NCBI GenBank assembly: GCA_001970955.1
Contig: MPUH01000166.1
Location: 27,664 to 91,663, forward strand
Source: Stentor coeruleus
Taxonomy: Eukaryota > Ciliophora > Heterotrichea > Heterotrichida > Stentoridae
Direction of reading: 5' to 3'
DNA length: 64,000 nt
The notes under the pieces are model-generated. The model saw only the letters and a list, made by a program, of their open reading frames with translations. It was not told the DNA's origin and searched no databases. Both the position numbers and the translations under genes were made by a program. Numbering within the stretch: position 1 is the stretch's first letter; each line of letters starts with the position of its first letter. Below, piece by piece: positions 48,091 through 58,000 of the stretch.

Positions 48091-49787
48091 ATGGATAGAA
48101 AAATTGAATATAACGATGCTCTGACTGGTGAGAAAAATATTGAGAGTTTTTGTGAGATGGTAAAAAGTTTAGCCAACACATTTCCTGGTATTGATATGAT
48201 GATGATGCAAGTCTTGGAGAAGCAGGAAAAAAGTGAAAAGTGTTATCAGAAAGCTTTAGAGATTATAGGGATTATGTTAACTCAAGTTTCAAGTTGTTGG
48301 AATACTGATGGGGAAGGTTTAGATGGAAATATGATGATATTCAATTTACAAAGTTTGATTAGAAGTTTACAAGAAATTGATAAAGATTTGTATGCTGGGT
48401 TTATAAAATCTTTGAACTTCGTTGGTACGTTGAAGTATATTTTGCATGATTTTGCAGAGAAAAAAAATGCTGTTCAATCAGATTTTTGTGACAAAGAGTT
48501 AGATTTAGGTAAAATTTATCAGAAAAATAGTATTGGAAATGGTTTGGAAGGGGAAATCATGGAAAAAGATATGAAAATCGATTATTTGACACAGAAAATC
48601 AAAGTTCAGATGGAAGCTTATGAGAATTTAGCTAAACAATTATTATCTTTAGAAAGCAAAAATCTAGAACAAAGCACACAGGAAAGCAAAATGGTCGAAA
48701 AAATCAATATTCTTACAGAAAACTTAAAAAAACAAGAACAAATGATAGCGAAAAAATTCGAGAACTCTTTAGAAAGCAAAGACTACACAATTTTAGAACT
48801 GAAAAATCAGATATCTACATTAAACAAACAGTTTAAAGAGTCCAAAAAAAAATATGAACAGGAAATTAAAGACTTAGACGATGAAATTACAACTGAAAAA
48901 AACAGGAATTACGATTTGATGCAAAAAATCCTAACAGGAGACAAAGAGAAAATGTCGATAAACGATAAAATCAGAGAGCTAAACACTGATATATTAGAAA
49001 AAGAAACTTTTATACAAGAACTTGAAGAAGATCACAAACTTGAAATTGATCATATAAAAACCCAATTTTACAACAGAATCAACAAGTTACAGAAAGATTT
49101 ACATGATCAAAAAATGAAAAACACTGAAATAGAAGAGATTTTAGGATCAAAAAGACCCTCGATTATCGACATAAGAGATTCTTTGTTTAATGAAATATCT
49201 GATTTCCCTGAGCTTCCAACAAACCAAGCAAGTCTGATTCATTCGATTTCTAACATGTCTACAGATTATTCTGTATTAGAAGAGTTGACAAGTAAGCTTA
49301 AAGATTCTGAAGTCTCTCAAATGTCTCTTAATCAAAAAATTGAACAGCTCGAATCGAAGCTCCAAGAATGTATTAAAGTTAATAATTCATTGAAGTGTCA
49401 ATTAAACAATGTGATTATAGAAAACAAACTTATGAGTAAAGAACTTGACCTTTTCAAATCAAAAACTTGTGACTCATCAGAGAGAAACTCGGTTATGATT
49501 TTACAAGCTGAAATCAGCAGTAAAAATGTCACTATATCAGCTTATACAAAGGGACAATCCATCGACTAGAAATGCAAATCAAAGAATCAACACACAATTG
49601 GGAAACTATAAAAAATGAGCTTTTGCAGCAGCTGGACTTTTATGAAAAAGAGCTTTATCAAGCTAAAAGGGAACTTGAATACGTTGAAGAAGAACGTGAG
49701 ATTTTAAAAACCAAGCTTCAAAGCCCGACCAACAAAAAGTGGCGTTTGACTAACTTGTTTAAAAGTGAAAGAAAAAGCTGTAATTAG
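48091..49787 (+). CDS. Long coiled-coil protein, about 565 aa, with a probable one-base error
   Basis: Not recognised by family. Residues 1-150 are helical and more hydrophobic; about 165-490 is a continuous coiled coil. The frame stops at TAG 49567-49569, but the frame one base away continues with GTIHRLEMQIKEST, then coiled coil to 49787. Adding one G to the G-run at 49551-49553 joins them (AYTKGTIHRLEMQ). No GTA...AG intron fits. It starts 51 bases after SAS6L and ends 51 bases before the F-box-like gene, forming a compact same-strand trio. A structural role at basal bodies is a guess. Confidence 0.7.
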
Positions 49788-49838
49788 AGTAAATGGAAAT
49801 TCTTGGATATTTACGTTTAAAATAATATAATCCCAAGA

Positions 49839-50498
49839 ATGGCCTTAATTCTTGACCTCTCAGACGATATATTTTTAAACATAGTCCTTATGTTTATAGG
49901 TGATGTTAAGGATTTCCTTGAGATTCGCAGTGTGTCTAAAGCTTTTAATGAAAAAGTTGAGCTTCTTCTTCCAGCAATTGTCGAACTTGATTTAACAGCT
50001 TTAGAAATTCTTAACCAAGACCCAATTTACTCAGAACATAAAAATGAACTAGAAGACTTTGAAGATTTAAAAAAAATGCAACAATTTCGTCTTAAAAGAT
50101 TAAAGTTTTGTAAAGAACTTGATGCTTTTGACTTGTGTATTGGCCAAGGACTTGCTTATTTGGCATATAACTCAGGACAAGAACTTAATATTGAAGATAT
50201 TGAAAATCTTTATTATTTAAGCTTACAGTATGATTTACAAAAGGTTTTGGAATGTCAATGCAATGAGGAAAATGCTAAAAAGGCTGAAGAAGAGTGTATT
50301 AAAGCGCTGGCAATAAGGATTGAAGTTAATGAACAACAGAGAAAAATGCTTAATTGGCTTACGGGAGCGCTGAAGATGCACCAGATGTTTAAGAAGTTTA
50401 GTGAACATTATGAGTATTTATCGAGGATACAAAGAAAAGTTACGTATTTTAATACAAGGGTGACGCAGATATCAAAATTTTTTGGATATTTTTATTAA
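49839..50498 (+). CDS. F-box-like helical protein, 219 aa
   Basis: The N terminus (LSDDIFLNIVLMFIGD, then FLEIRSVSKAFNEKV, residues about 6-45) matches the F-box pattern LP.dil..Il.fl....l...r.vsk.f. F-boxes bind Skp1 in SCF ubiquitin ligases. The remaining 170 residues are helical and charged, without LRR, WD or kelch repeats, so the substrate part is unknown. An F-box-like fold without ligase function is possible. Same strand as the two preceding genes. Confidence 0.6.
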   Translation: MALILDLSDDIFLNIVLMFIGDVKDFLEIRSVSKAFNEKVELLLPAIVELDLTALEILNQDPIYSEHKNELEDFEDLKKMQQFRLKRLKFCKELDAFDLCIGQGLAYLAYNSGQELNIEDIENLYYLSLQYDLQKVLECQCNEENAKKAEEECIKALAIRIEVNEQQRKMLNWLTGALKMHQMFKKFSEHYEYLSRIQRKVTYFNTRVTQISKFFGYFY

Positions 50499-50925
50499 AT
50501 TTAATGTTTTTGTGGAAGAAAGGTTTGGAGTTGCTTGATTGATTTTGAAAGTTAAAGGCTAGTTTTATCTAAAGTTAAGATTTAATGGCTGATTTTATTT
50601 AAAAAATTAAAAGTTTGTATTTTAGTATTTAGATTGCAGAGTGAGTATAAATAACTTTTTTTGAGGCTATATTAATTTTATTAAGGTATAAGTGCAAATA
50701 TATAAAGATTAGAAAACTTAAAAAGGTTTAAGTAAATTATTATAATGCATTTTGGTATATAGATTAGAATTTATGTTTTAATATACTATAAAGATTTAGA
50801 TATTAGTAAATAATTTTAAATGAGGAATAGGTTTTAATGATAAAAGCAGAATTGGCATAGTAAAGTTACATAAAATACACTAAACAGAATAGAAAGTGCT
50901 AATAAAGTTATATTTAGAGTATTAG
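50499..50925. other. Intergenic between convergent genes
   Basis: G+T-rich next to the F-box-like gene, AT-rich after. Nothing was recognised. Confidence 0.5.
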
Positions 50926-51513
50926 TTAAAGTTCAATTTGGCTAGACTTTAAACGGTTACCTGAAGACGTACTTGGACGTTGGAATTTTAAGCTTGCGGT
51001 CTCTGGACGTGATTGCGGAGCTCGGGATGAGTCGAAACTAGGTCCTCCCATACTAGACACCCTTGGTATACGTCTAGAATTTTCTGAAAGTTTCTGACAC
51101 AAATACTTGTTATTTTGATAGTCATTGTTCCACTTTTTTAATGAGTAGTTTGATTTAACTGATTGAAGTCTGCTCAACAATTGGTAGTTTTCCTCAGTAA
51201 TTTTGTTGATTTGATTGGCTCGGTTGTTTAAGTTCAGAGATCTTGCGCTAAGAGATTCAGTAATTCCTTGAAACTTAGACGACCTTGCACTGATTTCCAT
51301 CATTTTATGCAACAAAAGCTGGTTTTGTAATTGGATCATCTGCATGCTATTGCTTTTTATTGCTTGGCTCCTTATTTTATTCTGTAAGTGAGGCATTTGT
51401 TTAGGTGGGTTTGTATTGATTCTTGGCTTGATGTTTAGGAGCCTATCCTTATGACTGGAATGCTCCTTGAGAACTTGCATGTCTTCGTTTTTTTTTATTC
51501 CTGAACACAACAT
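50926..51513 (-). CDS. CFAP97/Hemingway (KIAA1430)-like protein, 195 aa
   Basis: A basic protein with a central helix (about residues 90-150) containing INKITEENYQLLSRLQSVKS, then YSLKKWNNDYQNNKYLCQKL. This is the layout of the KIAA1430/CFAP97 domain: I..EN..LL.RI..V.....W...Y followed by a short helix. CFAP97-type proteins support axoneme and cilium assembly. The N terminus is Lys/Gln/Met-rich and the C terminus is Ser/Arg/Pro-rich, both probably disordered. Assignment is by pattern only. Confidence 0.55.
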   Translation of the reverse strand: MLCSGIKKNEDMQVLKEHSSHKDRLLNIKPRINTNPPKQMPHLQNKIRSQAIKSNSMQMIQLQNQLLLHKMMEISARSSKFQGITESLSARSLNLNNRANQINKITEENYQLLSRLQSVKSNYSLKKWNNDYQNNKYLCQKLSENSRRIPRVSSMGGPSFDSSRAPQSRPETASLKFQRPSTSSGNRLKSSQIEL

Positions 51514-52984
51514 GAAAGAAAAATTATTATAATAATAGATTAGAGGTAAAATAGTTTTTTATGATAAAAGTTTTAAATTGTTTATATTGGCAAATATTTT
51601 TAAATAGATTTTAATATACATTTCATTTTTTGTATAAAGCTTTATTTTGTTTAAAAAGAAGGATTCAGTCTTTGAAAAATAATGGTTGCATGCTAAGATT
51701 TATGAATAAAAGTGGGATTAGTTAAAACTTGTAGAGAATATATTTAGCTTGAGTATTTAAAAAATATAATAAAGAGATTCAGCAAGCACTCTATATGCAA
51801 GAGACCAGGTAATTTATACTATAATAAAATTTAATAAATAGTAAAAGCATAGAAATTCTCTGATTATTGTTAATGCATTGAAAATTATAAACTATTCGAT
51901 TTTGGCTATATCTTTGAAAAACTTAATGCTCTCTAATTAGTATTTTAAAAGACATCATCTATAGTTTGCAGAATCTATTTAGTAAAGAGCGAAGAATAAA
52001 TATTTGATTGATGAAAATGCGAAAAAGAATTTTTACTGTGAGTAGAGTGTTAGAGATTCATGAGTCAGATTTCCAAAAATCATATGTATAAATAGAAGCT
52101 GACTAATTTTTATATGAAAGAAAAAAGTAAATATTTTTTTAAGGATTTAGTTTGATAAATTAGCAATGATGCTGCAAATAAAATATACATTAAGTTGCAA
52201 TAATAAATCTTGCTAGTATTTAAAATAAGGTTAAAATTATATAAATATTTGTTTATGCTTATGTTATCCTAATTACTATTAAAAAAGAATCTAATGTCTA
52301 TTTTACTATACTTATTAAAAAATGACTCAAAATATAATAAATCTATAATTATTATCTACCTGAATTAATTATAGTTATCGGCAGTTTATTCTTATTTATA
52401 GGCCTTTATTTCTTCTGGAGACTCTTTTTCTTTATATATTATTAGAAACTCTTCTTATTAGATTAGATTAATAAATCGTCCCCCGATTAGGGACCAAGTT
52501 CCTTTTTTGTGAGAAACTCTTCTTATAATCATCATTAATCTTTCTAAGCAAGGTTCGGTAAAAAAATGATAATAGAATAGCTAGAAACTACATGATTTGA
52601 TATTCTTAAATAAATATCAAAGCACAAATGATAATAAAAACTTTAGAAATAATGATATTACAAACAAGATGTTATCCAAAAAAATAATTTATCTTTTTTT
52701 TGACATTTTTAAACCAATATTATTGCATGTTAAAATTGTGAATATAGTTAATAAAAATTTTTTGCCTATATTACTAATACTAAGATTCAAAAAAAAAATC
52801 TAATAATAAAAGTACTTGCTGCATATAGTATGTAGGTTTAAAATTGTCATAAACAAAGAAATTTTATATGTCTTATATTATGATAATTTCTAATAAATAA
52901 GCTTAAAAATAAATGATTTTTATAAAATTTTAACTTAACTTCTGTTTTGATGCTAAAATTAATATTCCCATACATTTTAATATA
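51514..52984. other. Gene-poor AT-rich region
   Basis: About 1.5 kb with no intact gene. A short coding-like run begins at ATG 52011 (MKMRKRIFTVSRVLEIHESD) and stops after about 25 codons. A perfect 5-bp stem with a TCCCC loop lies at 52474-52488, and the motif AGAAACTCTTCTTAT occurs twice, near 52445 and 52512. The open frame at 52597-52803 looks like AT-rich noise. Confidence 0.4.
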
Positions 52985-54075
52985 AAGAACCCTGCTATTG
53001 TCAGTAATAAATTATATCTTGGTTATCTGTAGGAAGTGCTTCAACTGAGATTGATAATTTATCTGCAAAGCCTATATAATAATTTTGGAAAATGCTTGAA
53101 AGCTGCTTTTCTTTACAGTGATAAGCATCATAATCTCTTATATCAATAACTGAAGAATTAGACAATTTACCATATGTATAAACTTCATTTATGGAATTTA
53201 TAAAATTATCAAATGTATCCATGATCATAAAATTGCTGTTGATATAACTATTTTAAATAATCATTTCAAATTTATTATTTACTGTATCAAGATTTACAAA
53301 CCCATATCTTTCTATAATATTTTCAGCATTGCTAATGAAATTTGACAATGTTTTCTAAATAATTGCTTGAATCTTGAGATGAATAAATATCAAGAATAGT
53401 TAATAGTAAAATATATAGTTTCTTGCTCGTAAATGCGTTTTTCCAGAAAATAATTTGCAATTACTGAATTATTGCTGGTCACAAGGCCTATATTGCACCT
53501 TTTTTAATAATTTGTAAACGAAATAAATAATTTAAAGGTAAGTGATTATCAGGATCATAAAATTTGTCGACTCTAAACTCAAATTATTGTAATTCATGCA
53601 TTTTCCTGGCATTTAAAACAGTATCTTTGATCACATATTTTATATAATTCTAATGAAAGTTAAAAGACAAGATGAAGAATAATATAAGCAATTTCCATCC
53701 TTGAAATAAAATTCTTTAAAACACATGCTTGGATGGAATCTATAATTAAAAACTAAGTAGCTTATAATATTGAATTGGCTTTTATGCATCACTCTAAAAA
53801 TACATAACCTTTTGTAAAGAAATCACAAGTACAATAATCCTTGCCAAAAGAGCAATCTTAAGGACAGGGTATTCTTACTCACAAGACCTGCTGCTATCAA
53901 AAAAATATTCATAAAAGTACCGCAAATATTAGCTTTCATTATCACACATCATATACCATTCCTAGGTATAAAAACAAAAATTTTTATTAATTGGTATAGA
54001 ATAGTACTCGTTGTATTTAAACTCTTCATCACAAAATGCATACACCTCCGCAAGGAATACAATTATTTTAATCAT
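52985..54075 (-). pseudogene. Relic B of a secreted/membrane Cys-rich receptor-like gene
   Basis: Minus strand from ATG 54075: MIKIIVFLAEVYAFC looks like a signal peptide, then FKYNEYYSIPINKNFCFYT, stop, EWYMMCDNES, stop, DSSRSCE, stop. Further on, in shifting frames, come DCSFGKDYCTCDFFTKGYVF, FEFRVDKFYDPDNHLPLNYL, YGFVNLDTVNNKFEMI and MIMDTFDNFINSINEVY. Stops of all three kinds and several frameshifts break it. The order (signal peptide, Cys-rich part, helical module) suggests a large receptor-type protein of which only the N-terminal third remains. The helical module might be REJ-like, which is a guess. Confidence 0.65.
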
Positions 54076-55052
54076 TCTTGATAAAATAATGAGATGCATT
54101 TTGATTGTTAGTAAGTAAAAAAGGTTATTATGTAAATATGAATAATTATTAGTTAAAATATAATATGGTTGACAGAATCACTAAAGTAGATGCCTATCTT
54201 ATCTTGAAAATCCTAATAAGTTAGTTAGAAAATTTTTGTTAATATGGAAGGCAGCCATGCATATGCGATCTCTACTTAACAGGTTATACTGTGTAATAAT
54301 TTTATAATAATTTTATAATACTTATTATGATATTTTAGTGTCTAGCTATAATGGAAACTTCTATATAATAGTTTTTCGATTGAATTTAGGCTATACTTAG
54401 ACTTTGAATTTAATTCAGAACTTTAGAGAGGAAGTAATAGTATCATATTCAAATTAGAAAAATCTAAATAAGCATAAGCATAAGCCTAGCTAGTTGATTA
54501 TAATAAAACTTTTTATATAGGATTTAAAATCAGCTTGCAAATTTGAATCAAGATCTGCTATTTATATCCTTCTATTCCTTTTTTTCATCGTTTTTACTAA
54601 TTTTTTTGCATAATCATCTTCTCTAAGCTTTCTAGTCTCCTTTATCGAGATTCTGAATACTTGAAGCCCTTATTATATTCCTATAAATTCTCCAGCTCTT
54701 ATTAACTAATTAACATCAAACTCTTCACATAAGCCACCCAGAACCGTAAATTACAAAAACTCAAATACTAAGGGTGATCCCAAAGCATATTTAAAATTTT
54801 TCCCAAAAGCCTAACGCTTTTACAGCCTCACCACAAATCTACTGTTCCAAAAGCTTAATCCTAAACATTAGTTAATACGAATAAAAAATCAGTGTTATCT
54901 ATAAAATTCACCAAAACAATCATATCTCAAAGCTATAAATCAACAGAATCGAATCAATCTCATAAAAACTTAGAAGCCAATAATTAAATTATTTCAATTG
55001 TTTCTTTAGGTAATCCCATGCGGAATAAGCTGGTTAAACTCTATGGTTATAA
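54076..55052. other. Intergenic, long A/C-rich leader at right end
   Basis: AT-rich, then A+C-rich from about 54650 to the giant gene's ATG, fitting a + strand promoter/leader. No gene was seen. Confidence 0.5.
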
Positions 55053-58000
55053 ATGGAAGGTTCAAAGCAAGAGGATTGGTGGCTAGGGGATTACCCTAAC
55101 TATACCTTGCGTCGGTACAAAGACATGCCTGTATATCAAAGGTTTGCATCAAGTGTAAGACCTTTTAGCAAGATCTTAGAAAAATATCGTGAAGCCTTTT
55201 GGCGTGATGACAATTGCTTCATATTCGAATGGTACGATAGTAAACAACAAAAAGGTGAGAAATTTGGCCTTGATCATAACTCAACAACTTATTTCTATGA
55301 ACATTGGTATTATGATGAGGAGGATATCCACATTGTTGAAAAATCATGGTTATGTGAACCCATTGAATGGGGTGTTGTAATTAAGTACTATCCAGAGTAT
55401 GAAGAGGAGGTTTCTTGGTCAGCTGAAGAAAATAAAAAAGTTGTGGAAACTAAGAAGAAATTACCTGAAAAGGTCGAAGGGATTAAAAAAGGTACTGCTT
55501 TGACCCCAGATGGCTTAGAAGATTTCACTGAAGTTTTCTGGGAATCGCCAACAGGCTTTGGTAAGGAGAAAAAATGGACTAAAGGCACAGCTAAAGGTGA
55601 GGAAAACGAGTATAAAGACGGAGATAACAGATGGGGCAATAGCTGGGATGAGGATATAAACCAGAATTCAAAAAAACATTGGCATGAAGAAGGCAATCAC
55701 AAGTGGGGGGAACGTGAAGGCAAAGAAGGCTATGAAGAATTCAAAGAAAAGTGGGACAAGAACTCTGAAGGGTCTTTTGAAGAAATCGACTACTTAGACC
55801 GAGGTCAAGAATATGGGAAAACCCGAGTCAGGTCTAAAAGCCATAGCTATCAAGTTGAATGGGAAGGGAAAAAGCCTGAAATAATTGTTCCTGATAGCGA
55901 AGAAGATGGAAAAACTGAACCAGGACAAGAAAGTAAGAAAAAGCCAATTGGGGGTGTGAAAAAACCTCAAGGGACAAGACTCAGATCAAGTAGGCCTGGG
56001 GAAAAAACTCCAGATGCTGAAGATAAATCCCAAGATGCTAAAGATAACAAACTATTACGAAGTTCAACAACTGAAAGGCCACTAGTGTCTGATGTTGAGA
56101 AATTTGGTCTTCAGCTATCTAATCTTTTCAAAGAACTTAAAGGAGACTTACAAGACAAGCTCGAAGAAATTAAAAACAATGATGCTAGCAAAAGTATATA
56201 CCCAGAACTAATGGAAGTTGCAGAAGAACTTAAAAGCGTTAAAGATCCTGCGGTCCTTGATCCACAAGAAGCTTTAGCAGCTCTTCAAACTTTAAGAGAC
56301 TTAGACAAAAAAATAACTTCAGCAGAAAAACACCTTATTAGTAGTCAGCCTTCATTAGATCAATTGAATAATTTGTTTAACGAAACATATGCGACAGCCT
56401 CTTCTTTGGTACCAGTCCTTGATCCTAGTAATTTAAGCGATTCTCATCATGAGCTTCAGAATTTATCAAGAGAATTCGACTCGTCAACAACACCAAAAGA
56501 TAAACTTAGGTTGATTGGAGCTATAAACCCAAAAATCCAAGACATGGTCAGGGCTAGTAAGAAAAAAGTTGAGGATTCAGCTAAAGAAATTGCTGAAATG
56601 AGCCAAAAACTCGAAGGGCTACTGAAAAATTTCGAAGAAGCCATGAGACAGTCCCAACAAACCTTACAAGATATCGAGAAAAATTTCAAACCTAATGATG
56701 AGACTGTGATGCCTATTTGTAATGCTTATATGGCAAGAGCAAAAGAAGTTATTCAAGATGTAGAGAAAGCAGCACCATATCATCAGACTATGCCACAAAT
56801 ATCATCAATACTTGTTGATATGGAGAAATTCAAAAGAGAAATCATGGATGGTGACCTTAATAAAAAACTTGAAGGACTTGTGAACTCTGTGCAAGCTTTA
56901 AACAATGATATGGCTGAAAATCTTCAAGGACAAGTTTCTAAAGAACCTGCAGCTCAACCCGAATCCCTAAAGGAAAAATTAGACCAGCTTGAAAAGGATT
57001 TGGCCAAGGCAAATGCTTTAGCAAATAAACTTATGGGGAAAGATGTTCAAACAGGTGATCCAGAATTAGATGCAATCAAAGCTCATGATCCACAAGAAGG
57101 CAAATTACCAATTGACCCTATTGAATTATTAAAAGACTTCTGGGTACAAGGTAAACAAGAACAAGATATGACAAATAAAGCTTTACAGACATTAGTAGAT
57201 ACTTTAGGTACTGAAGATGAAAAACATCAAGCAGGAGAACTTGCTGATGCTGGGCAAAAAGCTGTGAGTGGTATCGCTCCTGAAGATCCTCGAGGGGCAG
57301 TAGAACAGCTAAAACAATCCTTAGATGAATACTTACCAGTTAAAATCCATTCAGCAGAACTTTTATCAAATCTAGCAGATAAAGCTGCTGCTAAAATTAA
57401 AGAAGCAGAAGTGAATTCAGAGAAAATTGCTGAAAAACTACTCCATGGTGATCCTCCTGCAGGATTAGAAGAACTTAAGAAAACTATAGACGCTTTGCCT
57501 GCTATGCCTAAAGTTGAAGATATGCATAAGGCTATTGTTAAATATCAAGAAATAAACCTAGCTTTGGCAAATGGAGATGAAGAAGCGACAGCTGAAGATT
57601 TGAAAGATGCTGAAGCTGCAGCTAAAAGAAGAGCTGGAGGACAAGGTAAAGCAAAAGGTGGACTAATGAAAAAAGGAAAGAGAGCTTTAAGGTCAGGCCG
57701 AGGAATAAAGAAATTAGATTTAACTGAACCAACAGTTGAAACTTTAGAAAGCTCATTTAAGACTTCTAATGAACTAGCAATATGGGTTTGGGGTTCAAAG
57801 CCAAAGGTTTTAAGGCACTTAGATGAACTTAAACAAGAAAAAGAAGAAATTCTCAAACTTGTTAAAGAAAACTTACAAGCTGAAGAAACACAAGATAAAC
57901 TTTTAGCCTTCCTTAAAAAACTTGAAGATGAAAAACAAGGCATTTACATGAACTCAGATGCACCAAAGAACCTTTTGCTTATACAAAAGAAGTGTGAAAA

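Noticed and set aside
49528-49560. An intron to bridge the frame break in the coiled-coil gene
   Set aside because: Only 13-, 21- or 32-nt GT...AG windows exist there. The 13- and 21-nt windows do not restore the frame; the 32-nt window would, but is unlike every other intron here. A one-base homopolymer error is simpler.
52597-52803. Possible 68-residue gene
   Set aside because: AT-rich open frame with no recognisable feature.
43183-54075. Reassignment of TAA/TAG to Gln, suggested by stops in relics
   Set aside because: The relics also contain TGA stops and frameshifts, while all intact conserved genes are free of in-frame stops outside the tiny introns and use TAA, TAG and TGA as ends.
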